Below are positions 31,287 to 39,974 of a stretch of 64,000 nt of DNA, piece by piece. The DNA comes from Xanthomonas fragariae (GTDB lineage Bacteria > Pseudomonadota > Gammaproteobacteria > Xanthomonadales > Xanthomonadaceae), in NCBI RefSeq assembly GCF_900183975.1, contig NZ_LT853882.1, positions 2,287,501-2,351,500 on the forward strand, in the 5' to 3' direction. The notes beneath the pieces are model-generated. The model ran no database searches. It was not told the DNA's origin and saw only the letters and a list, made by a program, of their open reading frames with translations. Within the stretch, counting starts at the first letter, position 1. The number at the start of each line of letters is the position of its first letter. Made by a program: the position numbers and the translations under genes.

Positions 31287-33416
31287 ATGGCTGCATCGCC
31301 AGCACACAAGGTCGTCCGCGGACCCATGCATCATCCTGTCGCAGCGCCCGCGTTTTCGTCCGCCCCGGTTTCCCGCCTGCGCCTCGCCGAGCGCCTTCGG
31401 CAAGGCCTGTGGACGCTGACCGGCCTGTATCTGCTGATCGGCGTGGTCTGGCTGTTACTCGGCAACCGGCTGCTGAACCCGTCCGGTGCCGCCATTCCCG
31501 AGCGCTGGTCGGATGCGAGCTTCCTGGTGGTTTCGAGCATCGTCATCCATCTGGTGCTGCGGCGCTTTGCGACCTTGATCTTGGACGAACACGCGCAGCT
31601 GGCGCAGTCCGAGGCCCTGTTGCAGGCCAAGTTTCTGGCGCTGCCTAGCCCGGCCCTGATCTATGACCTGGCCACGCTGCGCATCCTCGATGCCAATCCG
31701 GCGGCGCTGGAATTTTACGGTTGGGAGCGCGATGCGTTTCTGCAGCAGACCCTGCACGCGATCTGGCCCAGTGCCGATGGCACCCGGCTGGAGGAAATCA
31801 TCGCGCAGATCCGTGCCAAGAGCGACGACACTTGCACCCTGCATGAAGATCTACTTACCCGCAGCGGGCCGCGCCATGTCGAAATCCGCAGCAATCAGCT
31901 GCATCTGGCCAGCGGCCCTGCCCGCTTGGTGGTCACGGTGGACCGCAGCGAAGAACGCCAAGCGCAGCATCTGCGCGATGAAGCACTTGAGCGTCTGGAA
32001 GAGGCGCAAGGCATCGCAAGGCTGGGGTCGTGGCAATTGGATCGCGCCACCGGTCTGGGCCGCTATTCGCCGGCGGTGTATCGGCTGCTGGGGCGCAGTG
32101 TGCCGATGCATCGTCGCGAACATCGCCTGGAAGAATTGCTGACCGCCTCCGACACTGCTACCCAGGCGCGCATCGAACGCATGATCGAGGACATGTGCAC
32201 CGGCGAGGTGCAGATCGATGTGCTGTTGCCACTGACCGGTGGCGATTCGCAGCCGCGTACCGTGCACCTGCGTGCCGAAAGCGTGACCACGCCCAGCGGC
32301 TCGCGCCATGTCCACGGCACCTTGCAGGACGTGAGCGAGCGCGAGCAATCGCGGCGCCTGCTGCGCGAACGCGAAGAACAATTTCGTGAGCTGGTGCGGG
32401 TACTGCCCGATGCTGTGTTGATCCTGATCGACGAACACGTGATGTATGCCAATGCAGCGGGCTCGGCGCAGTTCGGCTTTCAGGGCGAGACCATTCTGGG
32501 CGAACCGTTGCAGATACTGGTCGACGACAACGACCTGCCAGTCGTACGCGAGTATCTGCGAGCTGGCAGCGACCGCACTGAGCCGGTGTCCAGCGCACGG
32601 GCGATGCGCCGTCGCGACGGCAGCACCTTCTATGCCGGTCTGTCGGCTGGCGATATCCGCTATGGCGGGCGCAGCTGCAAGTTGCTAGTGGTGCGCGACC
32701 TGAGCGAACCCGAGCGCATGCGCGATGCGTTGGCCGAGAGCAATGCCGAATTGCAGGCGATGGCCAAGCGGCTGTTCTCGTTGCAGGAAGACGAGCGCCG
32801 CGCTATCTCGCGCGACCTGCACGACGACATCGGCCAAGCGATCACCGCGATGAAGTTATCCGCGCATGCCGCATTGGATGAGCTGGACCCAGACGCGCGT
32901 CGCGAGGATCTGCTGGAAGTGGTGTCGCTGGCCGATAGCACGGTGACCAAACTGCGTAACTTGTCGATGCTGTTACGTCCGCCGCAGCTCGATGCGTTGG
33001 GCCTGGAAGCGGCACTACGCTGGCAGGCGTCGATGCTGTTCCGCGCCTCGCAGGTGCGGCTGGAATTGGATATTCAAGCGCTCGATGTACGGCCAGGCAA
33101 CGAGATCGAACAAGCCTGCTTCCGAATCGCGCAGGAAAGCCTGACCAATGCATTGCGGCACGCCTGCGCAGGCGAAGTGCGCATGCGTCTGCAATCGATC
33201 GACAGCAAGAGTTTCCGCCTGGAAGTGAGCGATGACGGCGATGGCTTCGAACCGGAAGGCCCGCGCGGGCTTGGACTAATCGTGATGCGTGAGCGTGCGC
33301 AAACCGTCGGCGGTACGCTCGCGATAGAATCGGCCCCCGGAGCAGGCACGCGCGTGACGTTGTGCCTGCCCTATCACCCGGTCGGCGAGTCCGTCCATGA
33401 CGTTGGTGGACGTTAA
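31287..33416 (+). CDS. ravS: PAS sensor histidine kinase, RavS-like
   Basis: The 709-residue protein has two transmembrane helices near the N-terminus (LTGLYLLIGVVWLLL and SFLVVSSIVIHLVL), three PAS-like domains, and a HisKA_3-type dimerisation region with the phospho-acceptor His512 in SRDLHDDIGQAI. The ATPase follows, with the N box QESLTNALRHA and the G box DDGDGF. Three bases separate it from the next gene, a GGDEF-EAL-REC regulator, so the two form a signalling pair. The order matches the RavS/RavR system of X. campestris as I recall it. ATG 31326 is an alternative start. Confidence 0.85.
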   Translation: MAASPAHKVVRGPMHHPVAAPAFSSAPVSRLRLAERLRQGLWTLTGLYLLIGVVWLLLGNRLLNPSGAAIPERWSDASFLVVSSIVIHLVLRRFATLILDEHAQLAQSEALLQAKFLALPSPALIYDLATLRILDANPAALEFYGWERDAFLQQTLHAIWPSADGTRLEEIIAQIRAKSDDTCTLHEDLLTRSGPRHVEIRSNQLHLASGPARLVVTVDRSEERQAQHLRDEALERLEEAQGIARLGSWQLDRATGLGRYSPAVYRLLGRSVPMHRREHRLEELLTASDTATQARIERMIEDMCTGEVQIDVLLPLTGGDSQPRTVHLRAESVTTPSGSRHVHGTLQDVSEREQSRRLLREREEQFRELVRVLPDAVLILIDEHVMYANAAGSAQFGFQGETILGEPLQILVDDNDLPVVREYLRAGSDRTEPVSSARAMRRRDGSTFYAGLSAGDIRYGGRSCKLLVVRDLSEPERMRDALAESNAELQAMAKRLFSLQEDERRAISRDLHDDIGQAITAMKLSAHAALDELDPDARREDLLEVVSLADSTVTKLRNLSMLLRPPQLDALGLEAALRWQASMLFRASQVRLELDIQALDVRPGNEIEQACFRIAQESLTNALRHACAGEVRMRLQSIDSKSFRLEVSDDGDGFEPEGPRGLGLIVMRERAQTVGGTLAIESAPGAGTRVTLCLPYHPVGESVHDVGGR

Positions 33417-33419
33417 GTC

Positions 33420-35141
33420 ATGTGGAGCCCTGTCATCCTGCCTGGACTGGAAATCGTCAAGCCGACACGCCTCGGTGCAGGTCATCCCGAATTACTGCAC
33501 CTTGTAGACGCGGCCGCTTCCGGTGGCCCGCCGCTGATGATCTTTCACGTCGATATCGATCACTTCGCCTCGATCAACGAGAACATGAGTGGCGAAGTCG
33601 GCGATCAGGCACTCACTTTGGCGGCGCGCCGGTTGCAGGAATTTCTCGGCACGCGCGGCAAGCTGTGGCGCCACGGCAGCGATGAAATGGTGGTGGTGGC
33701 GGTGCGTCGCGAGGACACGCCGCTACCGGAAGATTTTGCAGAACAGATCCGCCAGCAGCTGGAACTGCCGCTGTCGGTGCTGCCGTACACCTTGTTCATG
33801 ACCGGCAAGGTCGGCATCAGTCTGTGTCCGGAACACTCGACCTCGCTGTCCATCCTTCTCGATTACGCCGAAGAAGCGAGTTACCAGGCCGCGCGCGAAG
33901 GAGGCAATACGGTGCGGCTATACACGCGTAACTCGGCTACCAACACGCATAGCGAAAGCATCATTGCGCGGCAGATCGTCGATGCTATCCCACATGGCGA
34001 ACTGCGTCTGCGCTATCAGCCATTGGTGAGCGCGCGCGACGGCCGCATCGTCGGCATGGAAGCCTTGCTGCGTTGGCAATCGCCTACCTTGGGCATGTTG
34101 GTGCCGGAACGCTTCATGCGCACCGCCGAGCGCCTTGGCGTGATCGTGCAGATCGGCGAATGGGTACTGCAGAACGCGGTGCGCCAGGCGCGGCTGTGGC
34201 GCGACCAGGGCTTCGACGATTTCAGCATTGCGATGAATGTCTCCACGCTGCAATTACTGCGCCCGGGCTTCTTCAACGAAGTGATGGGAATATTGCAAAC
34301 CGCTGGCGTGCCGGCGCAATTCGTCACGCTTGAGATCAACGAAAGCGCGTTGACCAACAATGTCAACTTCGTCCACGAGACGATGGCCAACCTGCGCAAC
34401 GAAGGCATCAGCCTGAGCCTGGACAACTTTGGCACCGGCGATTCCAGCCTCAGCGCGCTGGTGCGTTATCCGGTTGATCGGTTAAAGATCGATCGCAGCT
34501 TCATCAAAAGCGCGCCGGCGGGCAGTCGCGAAGCGGCCATTGCCCGCGCGATCATCGCGATGGGTCACCAGCTTGGCATGACCGTGATCGCCAATGGGGT
34601 GGAATCGCAGGCGCAGTTGGGCTTTTTGCGCCGCAACGATTGCGACATTTTCCAGGGTTATCTGTTCGGCGAACCGATGTCGGCCGAGTCGGCCGGCATG
34701 GCGCTGCGGCGCCGCTATCTGCGCCCGGAATCGTTCGCCGAAAGCCGCCCCGATCGCACCTTGCTGCTGCTGGATGACGAAGAAAACGTACTGCGCTCGC
34801 TCGTGCGGCTGTTCCGCCGCGACGGTTACCGCATTCTGGCGGCAGGCAACGTGCGCGATGCCTTCGACCTGCTCGCCACCAACGACGTGCAGGTGATTCT
34901 GTCCGACCAGCGCATGTCCGACATGAGCGGCACCGAGTTCCTCGGCCGGGTCAAGATGCTCTACCCCGACACCGTACGTCTGGTGCTCTCCGGCTACACC
35001 GACCTTGCCACCGTGACCGAAGCGATCAACCGCGGCGCGATCTACCGATTCCTTACAAAACCCTGGAACGACGACGAACTGCGCGAACACATTCGCCAGG
35101 CCTTCCGCACGCATGATGAGCTGCGGAACGGCAGGGAGTAG
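33420..35141 (+). CDS. ravR: GGDEF-EAL-REC response regulator, RavR-like
   Basis: The 573-residue protein has a degenerate GGDEF domain (motif HGSDEM, about residues 35-165), an EAL domain (EALLRW, NVSTLQ, EINESA, DNFGTG, KIDRSF, ANGVES) and a C-terminal receiver domain (LLLDDEENV, phospho-aspartate in LSDQRMSD, KPW lysine). The GGDEF is unlikely to make cyclic-di-GMP. Two EAL positions differ from the usual DDFGTG and AEGVE, so activity must be tested, although RavR of X. campestris is reported to act in virulence through its EAL domain. It is the likely partner of the kinase upstream. Confidence 0.85.
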   Translation: MWSPVILPGLEIVKPTRLGAGHPELLHLVDAAASGGPPLMIFHVDIDHFASINENMSGEVGDQALTLAARRLQEFLGTRGKLWRHGSDEMVVVAVRREDTPLPEDFAEQIRQQLELPLSVLPYTLFMTGKVGISLCPEHSTSLSILLDYAEEASYQAAREGGNTVRLYTRNSATNTHSESIIARQIVDAIPHGELRLRYQPLVSARDGRIVGMEALLRWQSPTLGMLVPERFMRTAERLGVIVQIGEWVLQNAVRQARLWRDQGFDDFSIAMNVSTLQLLRPGFFNEVMGILQTAGVPAQFVTLEINESALTNNVNFVHETMANLRNEGISLSLDNFGTGDSSLSALVRYPVDRLKIDRSFIKSAPAGSREAAIARAIIAMGHQLGMTVIANGVESQAQLGFLRRNDCDIFQGYLFGEPMSAESAGMALRRRYLRPESFAESRPDRTLLLLDDEENVLRSLVRLFRRDGYRILAAGNVRDAFDLLATNDVQVILSDQRMSDMSGTEFLGRVKMLYPDTVRLVLSGYTDLATVTEAINRGAIYRFLTKPWNDDELREHIRQAFRTHDELRNGRE

Positions 35142-35263
35142 AGATTCGGGATTGGGGATTGGTTAAAAGCAGAGCGCCGCACCGTCGTGTCAGATAGCGT
35201 ATCAAAGATAATCACCAGCCAAGCCCGCTCTTCCGAATCCCTGATCTCGAATAACCCATCCCG
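35142..35263. repeat. Intergenic GGGATTGG-rich repeat element, copy 2
   Basis: Between the two convergent genes the left end reads GATTCGGGATTGGGGATTGG and the right end has CCGAATCCCTGATC and CCCATCCCGG, the inverted counterpart. It may also serve as a transcription stop for both genes. Confidence 0.6.
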
Positions 35264-35268
35264 GCGCT

Positions 35269-36495
35269 TCAGCGCGGCTGCCGCACCGGCAACACAATCC
35301 TGAAGCTGGCGCCCTGCCCCGGTGTACTTTCGACGTCGATTCGGCCGTGGTGTTTGTTGATGATGCCGTAGGAAATCGACAGTCCTAAGCCGGTGCCGCT
35401 GCCGACCGGCTTGGTGGTGAAGAACGGGTCGAAGATGCGTTGCAGAAGGTCTGGGGCGATGCCGGCGCCGGTGTCCTGGAACTGGATCCAAACGTTTTCG
35501 GCGTCATCGCGACCAGTAGTCACGGTAATCGTGCCGCGCTCGACCATCGCCTGGCCGGCGTTGAGCAGCATGTTCATGTAGACCTGGTTGAGCTCGGAGG
35601 GAAGGCATTCCACCAACGGCAGCTCGGCATAATTGCGCTCCAGCGTCACCTTGTACTTGAGCTCGTTCCAGATGATGTTGATCGTGGATTCGAGACCGGC
35701 GTGCAGGTCCGCCATCTTCCACGACTCGGAACGGTCCGAATACGAGAAATCCTTGAGGTCGCGAACGATGCGGGTCACCCGCTCGATGCCTTCGCGCGAT
35801 TCGGCCATGAGCTGCGGCAGATCGCGGCTGATGAAATCAATGTCGGCGCGGTTACGGATCTCGTCGATCTCTGGAATCAACGCCTTCGGATCGGGCGCCT
35901 GCAGCGCGCGCTCGTAGGCTTCGATCAGCGTGAACAAACTACGCAGATATTCCTGCAAGCTGCCGAGATTGGAGTGCACGTAGCCGATCGGATTATTGAT
36001 TTCATGCGCCACGCCGGCAGCCAACTGGCCGATGGAAGCCATTTTTTCCGACTGGAGCAGTTTGTCTTGCGCACCATTCAAACGCAGATAAGCCTGGCGC
36101 AATTCGGCGTGGCGTTGTTGCAGCTCGCGCTCGTAATCCTGCTGGCCTTCGATGTTGTGGAACAGCGCGAGAAAATGCCCAACACTCCGCTCTTCGTTGT
36201 AGTACAGATGCGCGATGACCACGCGATCGGCGACCGGCAGGCTGCCGGTCCAGCTACCTTTGATGCGCGCTTGATTGAGTGCGTCCGACGGCAAGACTTG
36301 CGAAATCCGCTCACCGAGATTGCAATCGTCCGCGGGGTCTTCCTTGCACAGACTCTGGCGAGCGACTGCATTGGCCAGGATCAGCTTTCCGTCTGCGCGG
36401 AACAGCAGAACGCCTTCAAGCATCTGGTCGCCGAAGGCGCGCAACATGTCCGAGGACGGCAATAGGGTTTGATTGAGAAAAAACTTGGCGGTCAC
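35269..36495 (-). CDS. ravA: PAS sensor histidine kinase, RavA-like
   Basis: From a GTG at 36495 the protein has 408 residues and no membrane segment. An N-terminal PAS domain (MLEGVLLFRADGKLILANA) is followed by a coiled coil and a HisKA region with His164 in GVAHEINNPIG, then an HATPase_c domain with QVYMNMLLNAGQAM, DTGAGI and GTGLGLSI. It lies convergent to the ravR-like gene and next to flgN/flgM. The RavA label is from gene neighbourhood and memory of the Rav system, so the symbol is less certain than the kinase call. Confidence 0.8.
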   Translation of the reverse strand: MTAKFFLNQTLLPSSDMLRAFGDQMLEGVLLFRADGKLILANAVARQSLCKEDPADDCNLGERISQVLPSDALNQARIKGSWTGSLPVADRVVIAHLYYNEERSVGHFLALFHNIEGQQDYERELQQRHAELRQAYLRLNGAQDKLLQSEKMASIGQLAAGVAHEINNPIGYVHSNLGSLQEYLRSLFTLIEAYERALQAPDPKALIPEIDEIRNRADIDFISRDLPQLMAESREGIERVTRIVRDLKDFSYSDRSESWKMADLHAGLESTINIIWNELKYKVTLERNYAELPLVECLPSELNQVYMNMLLNAGQAMVERGTITVTTGRDDAENVWIQFQDTGAGIAPDLLQRIFDPFFTTKPVGSGTGLGLSISYGIINKHHGRIDVESTPGQGASFRIVLPVRQPR

Positions 36496-36610
36496 GGGAC
36501 GAGGCGGCGTAAAGGACGCCTTAATATACGCCGAACCGTTGACGCGCCGTATTGCCGTTTCGTATTACCGGCGACAGCAATTGGCGTATCCAGCAACTGT
36601 GCTGGCTCAT

Positions 36611-36638
36611 GCCTGCGCGCCATGTCGGCTGCGCAGGC
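36611..36638 (-). terminator. Hairpin after flgN
   Basis: GCCTGCGC and GCGCAGGC form a perfect 8-bp stem 22 bases past the flgN stop codon. No T-run follows, so a terminator or RNA-stability role is only possible. The remaining bases up to the ravA-like start hold a TATATT box on the minus strand but no gene. Confidence 0.4.
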
Positions 36639-36659
36639 TTTGAGCGCCAAGCGGCTCGT

Positions 36660-36992
36660 TCAGGCTACTGCCAACGAACGTCCGCCACGCACCACGCTCG
36701 ATTGGCCTCTGGCATCGTAGGACGGCGCACTTTCGGTGCGGCCCAGGTGACGCAGTGCCCAATTCACTTCGCGACGCCGGCGCGCCAGCAGCGCGCCGTT
36801 GGCGCGATTGGCTTCGGCCAGTTCGCGCAGACGCCCTTCTTCACCTTCGGGCATTGCCGCTTCGAGCGCACGCAGCACCGACAGCTTGTCCTGCGTGTGT
36901 TGCATCAAGCCATCGATGTCGTTCTCAAGCAATGCCTGGCGTTCGCCGGCCAGCGCATCGCTGAGACGTTGCAGGAACTCGTTCACGTTCAT
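36660..36992 (-). CDS. flgN: Flagellar export chaperone FlgN
   Basis: The 110-residue helical protein (MNVNEFLQRLSDALAGERQALLENDIDGL) matches the FlgN family, which keeps the hook-filament junction proteins FlgK and FlgL soluble before export. It starts 13 bases after flgM and should be expressed from the sigma-28 promoter of flgM. The C-terminus is Ser/Arg-rich and variable. Confidence 0.85.
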   Translation of the reverse strand: MNVNEFLQRLSDALAGERQALLENDIDGLMQHTQDKLSVLRALEAAMPEGEEGRLRELAEANRANGALLARRRREVNWALRHLGRTESAPSYDARGQSSVVRGGRSLAVA

Positions 36993-37005
36993 CCTTTGTC
37001 GGGGT

Positions 37006-37317
37006 TCAACCCGCCAGTTGTTGATTCAGATCCATCATGCGGCTGGCGATGGCATCCGGGTTGATGGAATAGCTGCCGTTCTGCAACGCACTCTTCACTG
37101 CCTGGACGCGACCGGTGTCGATCGCCGAAGACTGCGAAAGCTCGCGCTGCAGGTTCTGCAAGTTAGTCGCCTCACCGGTCAGCTTGATGCTGTCAGCCGG
37201 CGGCAATGCGGCGATCGGGGACGCCCGGTCTTCGCCGGCCGAAGCGATCCTGCTGCTCGGGGCCGCGGTGCGAATGGTTGCGGCCGTCGGTAGATTGGCT
37301 TCAATTTTCTGGCTCAT
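37006..37317 (-). CDS. flgM: Anti-sigma-28 factor FlgM
   Basis: The 103-residue protein is polar and disordered at the N-terminus and has the FlgM C-terminal sigma-binding helices (IDTGRVQAVKSALQNGSYSI and AIASRMMDLNQQL). FlgM holds FliA until the hook is complete and is then exported. A sigma-28 promoter 30 bases upstream forms the usual feedback loop. flgA lies upstream and flgN downstream on the same strand. Confidence 0.93.
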   Translation of the reverse strand: MSQKIEANLPTAATIRTAAPSSRIASAGEDRASPIAALPPADSIKLTGEATNLQNLQRELSQSSAIDTGRVQAVKSALQNGSYSINPDAIASRMMDLNQQLAG

Positions 37318-37346
37318 GTCGGGAACTCCTCTACAGGTCGTAAGGA

Positions 37347-37373
37347 ATAACGGCAGGCCAAAAAAAAACTTTA
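37347..37373 (-). promoter_or_regulatory. Sigma-28 (FliA) promoter of flgM-flgN
   Basis: On the minus strand TAAA, 15 bases (including a run of nine T) and GCCGTTAT match the FliA consensus with two mismatches in the -10 box. It ends 29 bases before the flgM start. Confidence 0.75.
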
Positions 37374-37383
37374 CGACGATTTT

Positions 37384-38028
37384 CTATCTGGACACCACAA
37401 CCGTACCGCTCGCTTCGACGATCCCCTGCACTACCCGGCGAGAGGATGAATTCTCTACCGAAACGCGCTCGTTCTCGCCGGCATCGGACAGCGCGCGACC
37501 GCTCATGCGCACCTCCAAACCGCCGTTACGCGACACCAGTGGTACCGTGTCGCCGCGCCGAACCAGCCGCGCGGTCACCAGATCGTTGGACGACAGCAGC
37601 GACCCGGCGGGCAGGACGCGCCTGGCGGTCTTGCCAACGGCGGCTACCGGATCCGCCAACACCGCGCCGACGATCCGCGCGGCATCGCGCTTCTCGATGC
37701 TGATATCGGCCAGTGAAATGATTTCTCCAGCGCTGATACCGCGGCGCAATACCAGAACGTTCTGGTTGCGACGCACCTTCAGCGGTACGAACAAGCGCCA
37801 GCCGGCCGGCTGCGGGCAAGCCACTTCCACCGTATTGGTGGCGGTGGGCTGCGCCTGCAGTGCGATGGGACAGGCCGGCATGCGCAGACCCGGATCGAGC
37901 GTGGCTTCGGCCTCGGCGTCCGGGCTAACGGTGGCCAGCGCCGCAGCACGGATGGAATCGACAGATTGGTACCCCTCGGCCCAGGCCGGAGCGACCACCA
38001 ACAAAATGACAAGCAGGAGCAGGCGCAT
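37384..38028 (-). CDS. flgA: Flagellar P-ring assembly chaperone FlgA
   Basis: The ATG at 38028 gives 214 residues with a signal peptide (MRLLLLVILLVVAPAWA). The SAF-type C-terminal domain is visible (VLVLRRGISAGEIISLADI, and VLPAGSLLSSNDL). FlgA works in the periplasm to help FlgI form the P ring. A sigma-54 type site lies 34 bases upstream, and flgM follows. Confidence 0.93.
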   Translation of the reverse strand: MRLLLLVILLVVAPAWAEGYQSVDSIRAAALATVSPDAEAEATLDPGLRMPACPIALQAQPTATNTVEVACPQPAGWRLFVPLKVRRNQNVLVLRRGISAGEIISLADISIEKRDAARIVGAVLADPVAAVGKTARRVLPAGSLLSSNDLVTARLVRRGDTVPLVSRNGGLEVRMSGRALSDAGENERVSVENSSSRRVVQGIVEASGTVVVSR

Positions 38029-38061
38029 GGGACCAGATCCGAAGGAAGACCGGGAAAACGT

Positions 38062-38077
38062 TGCAAGAGGTGTGCCT
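38062..38077 (-). promoter_or_regulatory. Sigma-54 promoter of flgA
   Basis: On the minus strand AGGCAC-ACCTC-TTGCA fits TGGCAC-N5-TTGCW with one mismatch. It is 34 bases from the flgA start, the same layout as the site before flgB. Confidence 0.65.
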
Positions 38078-38086
38078 GTTTTTGCC

Positions 38087-38252
38087 TGAATTGCGAATTT
38101 CAAGATCTGGGAATTGGCAAAGCGGCTTTGCGGACGATTCGTGCATCCGCGGCAGCGACCCAATGACACCCCTCTTATATATGTTTCTCCAGGTGCAAAA
38201 AGCAGCCGGGATCTCCAGCGAATCCCAGATCCCGACTCCACAATCCCGACAG
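38087..38252. repeat. Intergenic GGGATTGG-rich repeat element, copy 3
   Basis: The flgA-cheV gap has GGGAATTGGCAAAGC at its left side and GAATCCCAGATCCCGAC plus CAATCCCGAC at its right side. These are degraded versions of the words seen in the other copies. Confidence 0.5.
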
Positions 38253-38276
38253 CGCCCACGCAAGCCGCAAAAGCCC

Positions 38277-38304
38277 TCAAGTTTTCTAATGGCGCTGTCG
38301 ATAT
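38277..38304 (+). promoter_or_regulatory. Probable sigma-28 promoter of cheV
   Basis: TCAAGTTT (one mismatch to TAAAGTTT), 12 bases and GTCGATAT (two mismatches to GCCGATAA) lie very close to the cheV ATG at 38312. The spacer is one base longer than usual and the leader would be very short or absent. Confidence 0.45.
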
Positions 38305-38311
38305 CTGCCAC

Positions 38312-39256
38312 ATGACTCACGATCTGCTCAACCGCATCGACCAGCGTACGCGTCTGGCTGGCCACAATCGACTGGCCCTGCTGCTATTTCGGCTGGGCGG
38401 GCGCCAACTTTTTGGCGTTAACGTCTTCAAGGTACAGGAAGTGCTGCGCCGCCCGGAACTGTTCCAGGTGCCTGGCCTGCCAACCGAGTTCGCCGGCGTG
38501 GCCGACGTGCGCGGGCGTTCTGTGCCAGTGCTGGACCTTGGCCTGGCGATCGGCCACCCGGAGCGCGATTCGCTCTCTAAAACCGGCCCCGGCTACCTGG
38601 TCGTGGCTGAGTTCAACCGCTCGGTCCAGGGCTTTTTGGTCAGCGGGGTGGAGCGCATCGTCAATATTGCGGTGGAAGACATCCATCCGCCGCCGGAACT
38701 GGGCGCAGAAGCCACTTATTTGACGGCGGTAACGCGGTTCCAGGGCGAGTTGATACAGGTGATCGACGTGGAAAGTGTGCTCGCCGACATCGCCAAGGTC
38801 AGCAAGGACGTACAACTGGATCCGTCGCTGCAGCTAGTCGCTTACGACCGGCAGTTTCAGGTGCTGGTGGTGGACGATTCGCGGGTGGCGCGCCAGCAAA
38901 TTCGTAGCGTGCTCGACCAGCTCGGCGTTGCGGCGACCCTGCTGTCGGATGGACGCCAGGCACTGGACCACCTCTTGCAGGTGGCTGCATCGGGCGAGAA
39001 CCCGGCCGATCGCTACGCCATGGTGATCTCCGATATCGAAATGCCGGCGATGGACGGTTACACGTTGACGACGGAAATCCGGCGCACGCCTGGGTTGCAA
39101 GGCTTGTACGTGCTGTTGCACACCTCGTTATCGGGCGTGTTCAACAATGCCATGGTCGAGCAGGTCGGCGCCAATGCGTTCGTGGCCAAATACAGTGCCC
39201 ACGAATTGGCCGATTACGTACTCGCCCGCCTGAAAGTGGTCGCCGAAGCGGCCTGA
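38312..39256 (+). CDS. cheV: Chemotaxis coupling protein CheV (CheW-REC)
   Basis: The 314-residue protein has an N-terminal CheW domain (RLGGRQLFGVNVFKVQEVLRR, then GVADVRGRSVPVLDL) and a C-terminal receiver domain (VLVVDDSRVAR, phospho-aspartate in VISDIEMPAMDG, and the VAKYS lysine). CheV couples receptors to CheA and is tuned by phosphorylation. The start at 38312 fits the family; the frame is open upstream into the repeat. It precedes the flg operon on the same strand. Confidence 0.94.
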   Translation: MTHDLLNRIDQRTRLAGHNRLALLLFRLGGRQLFGVNVFKVQEVLRRPELFQVPGLPTEFAGVADVRGRSVPVLDLGLAIGHPERDSLSKTGPGYLVVAEFNRSVQGFLVSGVERIVNIAVEDIHPPPELGAEATYLTAVTRFQGELIQVIDVESVLADIAKVSKDVQLDPSLQLVAYDRQFQVLVVDDSRVARQQIRSVLDQLGVAATLLSDGRQALDHLLQVAASGENPADRYAMVISDIEMPAMDGYTLTTEIRRTPGLQGLYVLLHTSLSGVFNNAMVEQVGANAFVAKYSAHELADYVLARLKVVAEAA

Positions 39257-39521
39257 TCTGACTTCTCGGCCATTCTGACCCGGCGGTCAATAGCTGGCAA
39301 CATGCAGCGCCCGTAACTTCAGAACACGCGTGTAGTAAAAGAATCGGGGCTGTTGTGAGCACACATATCCTACCCTAGCCAGATAATGCCGGATTAGCCG
39401 GCAAGCTGCGTACCCTTACGTTAGCGGCAGCCGCTTATCGCGATTCTCTGACGGCCCAGCTACCACTTATCGTCGGCTTAAAGCGTCCTACGCGCTCGGT
39501 GGGACCACAACAGCCCGGATC

Positions 39522-39537
39522 TGGCACAAACATTGCT
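39522..39537 (+). promoter_or_regulatory. Sigma-54 promoter of the flgB operon
   Basis: TGGCAC-AAACA-TTGCT is a perfect match to the -24/-12 consensus, 32 bases before the flgB start codon. With rpoN2 and fleQ in the same cluster, FleQ is the likely activator. The rest of the 313-base cheV-flgB gap holds no gene. Confidence 0.9.
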
Positions 39538-39569
39538 TTCTTCCTTGCAACACTTCGCGGGAGAGCACC

Positions 39570-39971
39570 GTGTCCAATCCCATCTCGTCCTTCCTTGGCA
39601 TCCACGGCGATGCATTGCCGCTGCGCGAGCAGCGCATGAAGTTTATCGCCAGCAATCTGAGCAATGTGGACACCCCTGGTTACAAGGCCAAGGACCTGAA
39701 TTTCGAAGCGGCGCTCAAGTCGGCCGAAGGCGTGCGTGACGGCACGCTGCTGCAGACCACCGACGCTAAGCATTATGAAATCGGCAGCGGTGCCGGGCTC
39801 AATCCTTTCCAGATCACCCGCGAAGCCGACCAGCCAAGTCTGGACGGCAATACCGTCGATCCGGACGCCGAACGCGCTGCCTACGGCCGCGCCGCGCTGG
39901 AATACCGCGCGTCGCTGAGCTTCCTCGAATCCAAGGTGCGCTCGATGCTCACCGCGATCACGGGCCAATAA
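39570..39971 (+). CDS. flgB: Flagellar proximal rod protein FlgB
   Basis: The 133-residue protein has the N-terminal rod motif LREQRMKFIASNLSNVDTPGYKAKD and a matching C-terminal helix (ALEYRASLSFLESKVRSMLTAI). It forms part of the proximal rod between MS ring and distal rod. It is the first gene of the operon and has a sigma-54 promoter upstream. Confidence 0.96.
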   Translation: MSNPISSFLGIHGDALPLREQRMKFIASNLSNVDTPGYKAKDLNFEAALKSAEGVRDGTLLQTTDAKHYEIGSGAGLNPFQITREADQPSLDGNTVDPDAERAAYGRAALEYRASLSFLESKVRSMLTAITGQ

Positions 39972-39974
39972 GTC

